Shown here: positions 57,901 through 64,000 of the stretch, one piece after another
How positions within the stretch are numbered: the stretch's first letter is position 1
Layout of the letters: each line of letters starts with the position of its first letter
Assembly (NCBI RefSeq): GCF_001039355.2
Contig: NW_019775646.1
Location: forward strand, 62,001 to 126,000
DNA: 64,000 nt
Direction of reading: 5' to 3'
Origin: Lingula anatina
Lineage: Eukaryota > Brachiopoda > Lingulata > Lingulida > Lingulidae
The notes under the pieces: generated by a model
Told to the model about the DNA's origin: nothing
Seen by the model: only the letters and a program-made list of their open reading frames with translations
The model's database searches: none
Position numbers and translations under genes: made by a program

Positions 57901-60297
57901 AACAAAAAGTGCCAATGTATCCTCAGTTATGCATACTACAAGATAAAAGTCATATATTCAAATAAAATAAGATTTTTGAAGTTTTGTGGATGGGTGGGTG
58001 GGGGTAGTCAAAATTTCATGCCGGGAATCATATTTTTATTATGAAATTTTGACTCCAGGAGTCAGATTTTCATGGGAGTCAGATTTTCATGTTACAATGC
58101 AAGTTGTCAATCTGGACACTTGATGTCTCTTACAGATACTGGTGATGAAGTCTTAGCACTGTGTAAGAAGAATTGTGAACTTAACAAAAATATATCATGT
58201 CACCAGAATGCAATCAATGTCAGAGAACTGGACTGGTTTGAGGACAATTTCTGTCAAGGTGTGTTTATGAATTGTACTTATAGCAGACAGTTAAACAGAA
58301 AATTTTATAAATTTTTTAGTACAACTGACAACTGTAGAACACATCTGTAATGAATGAAGCATTATTGGAGGTAACATTCAATTACATCATGTTTTGTATT
58401 CTCTTTTTGAAAATCTTGTATGGATTGTTATTTTTTTAATTTTATTACTTCATCGTTTTTTTTTTTCAGTTTATAAATTGGCTGAGAGTTTTTGTGTCCC
58501 GTAGATAATGTGTTACTCTATAGTGTATCACAGGTGATGTGAATCCAAAGTCATTGTGTATTTGTTCACCAGTATTAACAAACTTGTAGTGTAAAAAAAA
58601 TTATTTGGCTTTACTAGAAAGTATATTGCAGTGCCCAAGGACACAGTCACTTGAGACGTTTTCAATTTCGCAACCGCTGGTCGTGCTAGGAGTCTTAGAG
58701 ACCATTCCCACAGATATTTGAATCGATCTATCTCCCTGGGGAGTCTCACTAAATTGCTATCAAGCTAACTGGCTTAAACGTCTGTCACGCCTAGTAAACT
58801 GTTAGGGAGTAATTATCTTTACCCCTAGCTGATTCGTAAAGCGTGACAGACATTTAAGCCTCTTGAGCTGATAGCAATTAAGCTTGAGCCCCCAGGGAGT
58901 TAGGTCGATCCAGATGGATCGATCTAAGTATGGGAACCCAGTCTTACACCTACACTCACCATGTAACCACAAAGAACGTGTTTCCCAATTTGCAATGAAT
59001 GAGCCATTTCTTTTGGTTTCAGATCCCAAGAATCCATTTCATTGGTTAGCTGAAGACATTTGCAGATTGAAGAGGAATATAATTCTAGTGGCGGCAGATG
59101 GTAAGTTGTCCTCCTGTGAGTGGGTAACCCATTATCTACAGCACAAGACAGTACACTAGTACAAGAATGCATGTTAGGTAGGCATTTTCTGCAGGTGCCT
59201 GACCAAATACTTCTTTCTTCATTGCAGAATAAAATTTTGACATAGTTTTTTTTAATCTTTTTGTTTGGAATCCTCATGTTAAACCTACAAGGCTTTGCCA
59301 ACTGCTTTAATTTATTAGTTTATTTAATTTTTTAAATCTCATTTGGTTCTATATTATATTGTAATAGGCCATATTGCTTAAAACCATTTTGCGGTTTTAA
59401 TTTCAGTGATCTATGATGAGGATCTGACAGAAGCTTTCTTCAGGAGAGTGCACAGAATAATGAGTGTGCCACCCAGGAAGAAGCTGTATATTTCATTAGA
59501 AAAAAGGTAAAGATATACAGCAACATGACAGTGATAACTATAAGTAGTTTAAGCTATCATGATGTATTCATGAGAAATGGTAATGAAATATGGCAAACAA
59601 CTTATTGTTGATATGGTGTACAAGTATGTTCTTTTGATCACTGACTCTTATAATGAATATTATTGATTACAGATTAAGTAACTGATCATTGCTTACGTAG
59701 TTTCGTATTTTTTACTTTTTAGACTCAATTTCACCCTGTCAGATCTGGATGTGGCTTGTCCTGCATATGATCACTTTCAGCAGTGCCTCTCGGAGCTGAC
59801 AGTGTTCAGAGAAGACAATGGTGTGACGTACACAGTGGAACAAGTGCCCTCAACCTTTCCACAGTATTTCAAATATGACAGGACAAAATATTTGGTACAT
59901 CCAGCTTGACACTAAATCATTCTACATGTTAGTTATAGTTATTATAAGGTGAAATGTTTGGTAAATATGGTTTGACACTTAATCATAATAGTTTAATAGT
60001 GAAAGGTGAAATATTTGGTACTTATAGTTGGATGCTAAACCATTATAGTAATAGTGAAAGGCGAAATATTTGATAAATATGGTTGGATGCTGAAGCATTA
60101 TAGTTATAATGAAAGTGAAATTTATGGAATGTTAGGGTGTTGGTAAAACGTTTTTGGATGGTTCTTTCTTTCAAGGCAATGGGATTAAACCTGTTTGACA
60201 TAAACATTTTTATTGTTAAAAAATATGCAATATGTGTATTCAGCCATTTTTTTAAAAATAGGAACTATGGCTAATTACCTCCAGTTTTGAAAAATGA
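53974..60297 (+). CDS. METTL22 methyltransferase, nine exons
   Basis: Exons 53974-54091, 56691-56921, 57161-57201, 57594-57738, 58136-58258, 59023-59100, 59407-59506, 59723-59894 and 60262-60297, with GT-AG borders and matching phases, total 347 residues (human about 404). The first exon carries VLSDVHLY, also present near the human N-terminus, which links it to exon 2 across a 2.6-kb intron. Other human-like blocks are EHAMATKLSDVGLQVWRGAL, VLELGSGAGLASI (SAM motif I, about 154-166), RELDWFED, AADVIYDEDLTEAFF, EKRLNFTLSDLDVACPAYDH and a terminal ELW. METTL22 is a seven-beta-strand lysine methyltransferase reported to act on KIN17. Exon 1 could end earlier at a strong GTAAGT after KYK (same phase), but the longer form keeps LTVR, resembling human LMVR. 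All catalytic blocks are intact. Confidence 0.9.
54120..54395. repeat. Cluster of TCCTATAGGA palindromes, foldback-like
   Basis: The ends GTAGGAGTCCTCACCATAGG and TATAAGACTCCTATAGGAAA plus repeated TAGGAATCCTATAGGAAA and GAGTCCTATAAGACTCC form several overlapping inverted repeats. It lies at the start of METTL22 intron 1 and has no coding capacity. Confidence 0.55.
54982..56660. mobile_element. 1.68-kb transposon-like insertion in a (TTA)n tract of METTL22 intron 1
   Basis: The left end CAGTGTATGAAATT and right end CATTTCATACACTG are inverted repeats of 13 bases. GC-rich subterminal blocks follow (GCCGGGCAGGTAACT... and ...GTTACCAGCCTCGGGCTGG) that can form hairpins. (TTA)n flanks both sides, so the target duplication cannot be sized. 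CAGTG/CACTG ends are hAT-like. The interior has no convincing transposase frame (the longest frame is 75 codons), so it is probably non-autonomous. A separate repeat fragment, TGTTGGATTTAGAGGGGGTC at about 55227, is nested within it. Confidence 0.6.
58705..58936. mobile_element. Foldback MITE in METTL22 intron 5
   Basis: The ends TTCCCACAGATATTTGAATC and GATCGATCTAAGTATGGGAA are inverted repeats. The interior continues as paired arms: CTCCCTGGGGAGTCTCAC with its mate near 58893, and TTAAACGTCTGTCACGC with GCGTGACAGACATTTAAGCC. It is the best-preserved member of the family also seen at 28203-28396. Confidence 0.75.
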
Positions 60298-60598
60298 ATG
60301 GATTGCAAAAGAAACAAAGGTGGCAGCACAGGAACAAGTAAATCAGGTATGTTGTTCATTCCAAGAAAATGTGAAAAGATATTTTCTCCACCTCTGAACT
60401 TTTTATGGCAATATATCAAGGGGATATGTCTGTATATCTCCTTGATTACATCTTATTATTTCAATGAATAATGCCATTTTTATCACTTTCACTGATTTTT
60501 TAGTGAAAATACTTATTTTAACTAATGAAACAAAAATGTTCTGAATAAAAATAATTTTGTGAAATTATCAATTGGTATTGGTTTGCAGAAAGTTTATG

Positions 60599-60778
60599 GG
60601 AGCATTCACATTGAGAAGAGCCGAGGTCTAGCAGGGCTGACCCTAATCCTTTAATGGTCTCTCAGTGACATTCATTGAGAGACTATTAAAGGATTATGCG
60701 GTCTTCCTTTCATGTAGGTCCGCCGTGTTTAGGTCTTGGCCTTGCTAGACTTGGGCTCTTCTCAATGTGAATGCTCTC
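60599..60778. mobile_element. MITE with long inverted ends just after METTL22
   Basis: The left end GGAGCATTCACATTGAGAAG and right end CTTCTCAATGTGAATGCTCT are inverted repeats, flanked by TATG(G). An inner hairpin (CCTTTAATGGTCTCTCA / TGAGAGACTATTAAAGG) gives a double stem. It would lie in the METTL22 3' UTR if transcription runs on. Confidence 0.75.
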
Positions 60779-60782
60779 TATG

Positions 60783-61003
60783 GTAATGACTCCAACTTTT
60801 CAATGGGAATATTGTGAATTTTACAGATTTCTATTTTTAAGTCAAAAATTCTTTAAATTAAAATATTCCTGTTGAGTGGTAGCAACAAAATTGAAAAACG
60901 GGCTACCCTGTAGTTCTATTATACAGCTAAAGCATTCAAATGCTATACATAATTATTATTTAAAAAATTGACAATTCTTCCCCATTTAAAATTGAGTCAC
61001 TGC
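60783..61003. mobile_element. MITE-like repeat, family shared with 42586-42802
   Basis: It starts TAATGACTCCAACTTTTCAA and ends CATTTAAAATTGAGTCA, with the ATTCTTTAAATTAAAATATTCC and GTTGAGTGGT interior shared with 42612-42655. It directly abuts the MITE at 60599. Confidence 0.6.
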
Positions 61004-63540
61004 TGTACTTAAGAATTATAGAAGTGAAATACTTCATTGTTGGGTGGTCAGCAAGCAGACCACAAGCTTGAAACAAGTGATGACAAACTTGAGCTTACAA
61101 ATAAACAAATGATCATAGTCACCTTTACCACATACTACTGTAGTAGACTATTAAAATTTATCATAATTTAGGAAATTTAGCAATGACAATGTTTCATGTT
61201 CTTTGCATTTATTTAGGATCACTGATTGTGGTAGGAAGTTACTGTGGAGCCCAGACTTTGGGAGAATTTCGGCATCAGAATCGTGGAATTTCAAGAAAAA
61301 CCTGTGGGTTGGTGGTATTTATTATTATTATTAATTTTTTATTATTAGAGTGGTGGTAGTTTTTGTTTTTTTACTATGACCAAATTCAATATGTTAAGCC
61401 ATTCTTGAGAAAATGATTCTGAAATAAGTATAACGCACGAACCTCTGTAATGAAGCAATAAATCTTTAACTTAAGATGTCAACATATTTCTGGAATCAGT
61501 ACCAGGAATGGTAGTATGTAAAATATAAAGTTTTTTTTCTTTCAGGTAACCATCAGGACACCACTGGTACAACGTAACTTCTCAGTGACCTGGATATAGC
61601 AGTAAAATAGACTTATCATGCAATTTATCAAAGAAACCTGAAAAAAAATGGACCAAAAATCTTCAAGCAAGACTTGTATACACAAATATAAACTGGTCAC
61701 TATTGTGGTTCATTCACACAGTTAGACAACCGTGGCAAGAAAGCCAAAGAGTAATGTTTAAACAAGATAAAATGCATGATTAAATATGTTATAAAGGTCA
61801 ACATACAGCAAAAGGCCCTTTTCATTTATATAAAATACCCATTTTGATATAAGTGCAATAAAGATGTAGACCAAAACCTCCTGCACAGAGGATGGAGAAG
61901 CGTTTACATCCACTTTTGCTTTGTAAATTAGAGTGAGATAGTGATCGGTCTTCGGTTCTGTACCTAAGACAACGTCATAAAAAATGGCATGGTTGATGAC
62001 TGGGGTTTGAACTATAATCTGGTGACATCGTTTTTACGTTATTATGCTAAAGAGATAAAACCCCATTCCATTACACAAACGCATTATTTAGCCTCTTTTA
62101 AGTTAAAACTGATAAAATCATAAAAAGTCTTTTGCGAAGATTTCTTGGCAACGGATTATATGTTTTGTTTTGACACTTTAATTAAGACATGCATGCCAAA
62201 ATATGGACCAAATAATGGCAGTGAAGTTTTAGAATCTTGAAGAATGCCAAACTTAAATTTTTACCTTTCATAATCTTTTCTAAGAGAAATGTTTATTATA
62301 TTAGAAGAGTAATATTGATTATATTCATGAAAAATGAGTTTAATTGAATTTTCTCATAGTTAATGAGTACAGAAAAATCATTTAGCTTTTGTATTCGTTC
62401 CCTGAAAAAGATATTTCTGCTGTTATGATGCATTTTGTACGCAGAATGCACAGCTTTGTCAATAGCTTTCACAGTGTAAACAATAAAAATCTGTTATAGA
62501 TACCCTTTTCATCATCAAGTGTATTAAACCCTATGGTGACTATTAATGGCAAATGGTTACCAAGTCGAGTGGAAGATTAGAGGCAAGGTAGCACTACTTA
62601 TTAAGTGAACGGGTCCACATCGGATTGCAGACGTCACAGTTATTGAATCTCGTGTTGTAGTGACTGCAGTGGCACTCTAGGTTGAAGGTTTTTGTAAATA
62701 CAGTTGTTTTGTATACAAGTATATAGACAGACTCTTCTCACTACAGTTGAAACCTTTTATTTTTGCACCGCTTCAGTATACACAGATAGCGTTTTTTTAG
62801 TAGAATGGGATGCGACACAACAGCAATGGGCAATGAGAATATATCCACATTTGGTTTGCTTCGGGCGAAGCGTGCACTTGCTTACCTTTTTTGAACTATT
62901 AATGAAGTAGCGGAAAAACGGTTTATCAGGAGTGTTATTCTAATTATAAGAGAATTATATATTTCTAGTCATAGATTACAACCTTGCATATTGGATGTAG
63001 TTGCCTTTTGCTACGAATATTATGTAGTATAGTAATGAATATTATATAGGATTATATCATATAATAAAATACAGGACCCACACTTTTTTGGTATGAACTA
63101 TTCTTTGATTTTTGCAATAGAAACTTGTTGAGAATGTTCTCCGATACAGGCCGTCCACTTTTGAGGTTTCTGCTAATGGTAGATTCCTCTGTTTCCGTCT
63201 CAGATACTTTTGTAATTGAATGTTTTATCGTGCAGATTGTATTTGATTTGTAAGTTATTGTATCTCTCCTGTGTGGTTTGTTCATGAGCAGTACACTTCT
63301 TGTTTGCATTAAATATTGACAGAGATCTTGCACTTATAAGGTTTCTCATCTGTGTTAATTCTTTGTGACAAGAGACTAGCTAGCATGTTGCAGATATGAG
63401 GCTTCCAAGGAGGCCACCATCTTCCGAGCATATTACGCAGACCACTGTGTTGTTTTCCTCCTTTTACTTAGTTTCTGAATCTACACAGCTTTGTGTCAGT
63501 AATGAACACTTGAAGTTTGCTTTGTATGGTACTTCTGTCA

Positions 63541-63542
<2 letters not shown>

Positions 63543-63622
<80 letters not shown>
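63543..63622. repeat. (AT)n microsatellite
   Basis: About 80 bases of uninterrupted AT, followed by GTGTGT. Confidence 0.95.
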
Positions 63623-63628
<6 letters not shown>

Positions 63629-64000
63629 TTGTAACAGCATTTCAGATACAGTAACTTGGCTTTTCGTTCATCTGTTTGACATTTCCCTTACGGTTATACC
63701 TTTGCGTTCTCGAGTGTTTATTGAATCTGTAACCGATACTGCAAAATATATGGAAACCGTTTTGTTCTGTGTGTCAATTAATTAGGCTACAGTAACGTTT
63801 TTCTCACTAATTTATGAAATCGTAGGACAGGAAGTCTACGATAAATCTATTTTTGAACATCGTGTTGCTATAATAACATACTATATGTAGAACATTTTGT
63901 AATCCAGAATTTGTTTTGGTTTATAAGATTGAACGTAAATTAACAATAGACTCTCTGATAGATTACTGGCCTTTCTCTCATGACGTCCCCAGGGGCCAAG

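Larger units (their letters stand above)
60298..64000. other. Downstream flank of METTL22; no gene supportable
   Basis: Apart from the two MITEs and an (AT)n tract at 63543-63622 I see no exon with a recognisable product. The frames at 62704-62910, 63052-63333 (minus) and 63396-63785 have no family features, and the last one runs through the microsatellite. An acceptor-like TTTTTTTCTTTCAG ends near 61547 but no coding exon follows. Confidence 0.5.

Noticed and set aside
63396-63785. 129-codon frame crossing the (AT)n microsatellite
   Set aside because: A central poly-YI stretch from the repeat and no recognisable domain on either side.
1-64000. CRISPR array, prophage or bacterial operon
   Set aside because: All genes are intron-containing or animal-type, and the repeats are transposons or microsatellites without spacer structure.

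Overview
The window is nuclear DNA of a marine invertebrate animal: GT-AG introns of a few hundred bases to a few kb, AT-rich noncoding DNA, many MITE-like repeats and microsatellites, and clear orthologues of animal genes. Frequent TAGGCCTA-like words and the gene set suggest an invertebrate deuterostome such as an echinoderm or hemichordate, but I cannot fix the species. All protein identities come from reading translated exons and recalling the families; no search was run.

Left third (1-26.5 kb). The same locus is present two to three times: 1-1367 (A), 1369-12399 (B) and 12401-24442 (C), each junction marked by a single N. A matches C at every site I compared where B differs. C ends exactly where a second copy of the same sequence continues at about 26485. 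Three transposon insertions are present in one copy and cleanly absent from the other. The simplest reading is that B plus 24444 onward is one haplotype, and C (and A) is the other haplotype misplaced inside a gap of the first. A true tandem duplication is the alternative. The locus holds an intronless STK35/PDIK1L-like kinase gene (+) with HRN in place of the catalytic HRD, a decayed LINE 3' end, and exons 2-5 of a sigma-class GST (prostaglandin D synthase-like) gene (-) whose first exon lies at 26619-26757.

Middle (26.8-45.5 kb). A truncated duplicate of the GST promoter and first exon lies near 29 kb among several foldback/MITE elements. A 23-exon PDXDC1 gene follows on the minus strand (45.43 to 32.25 kb) with a likely long 3' UTR down to about 29.5 kb. 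It contains a candidate duplicated cassette exon and an apparent 1-base frame shift near its start.

Right (45.5-64 kb). MFSD6 (+, single coding exon) is head-to-head with PDXDC1. It is followed by a divergent GT31 glycosyltransferase (+) without the usual DxD, then METTL22 (+, nine exons, 53.97-60.30 kb). METTL22 intron 1 carries a 1.68-kb transposon-like insertion inside a (TTA)n tract, ending 30 bases before the exon 2 splice site. PDXDC1 and METTL22 both map to human 16p13, so their closeness here may be old linkage. The last 3.7 kb holds repeats and no gene I can support.

These genes do not form a pathway: kinase-like signalling, glutathione/prostanoid chemistry, a PLP-fold protein, a transporter, a Golgi transferase and a protein methyltransferase. 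I found no credible new multi-gene system. The most interesting content is the allelic structure with its polymorphic transposons and the two enzyme-family members with altered catalytic motifs.
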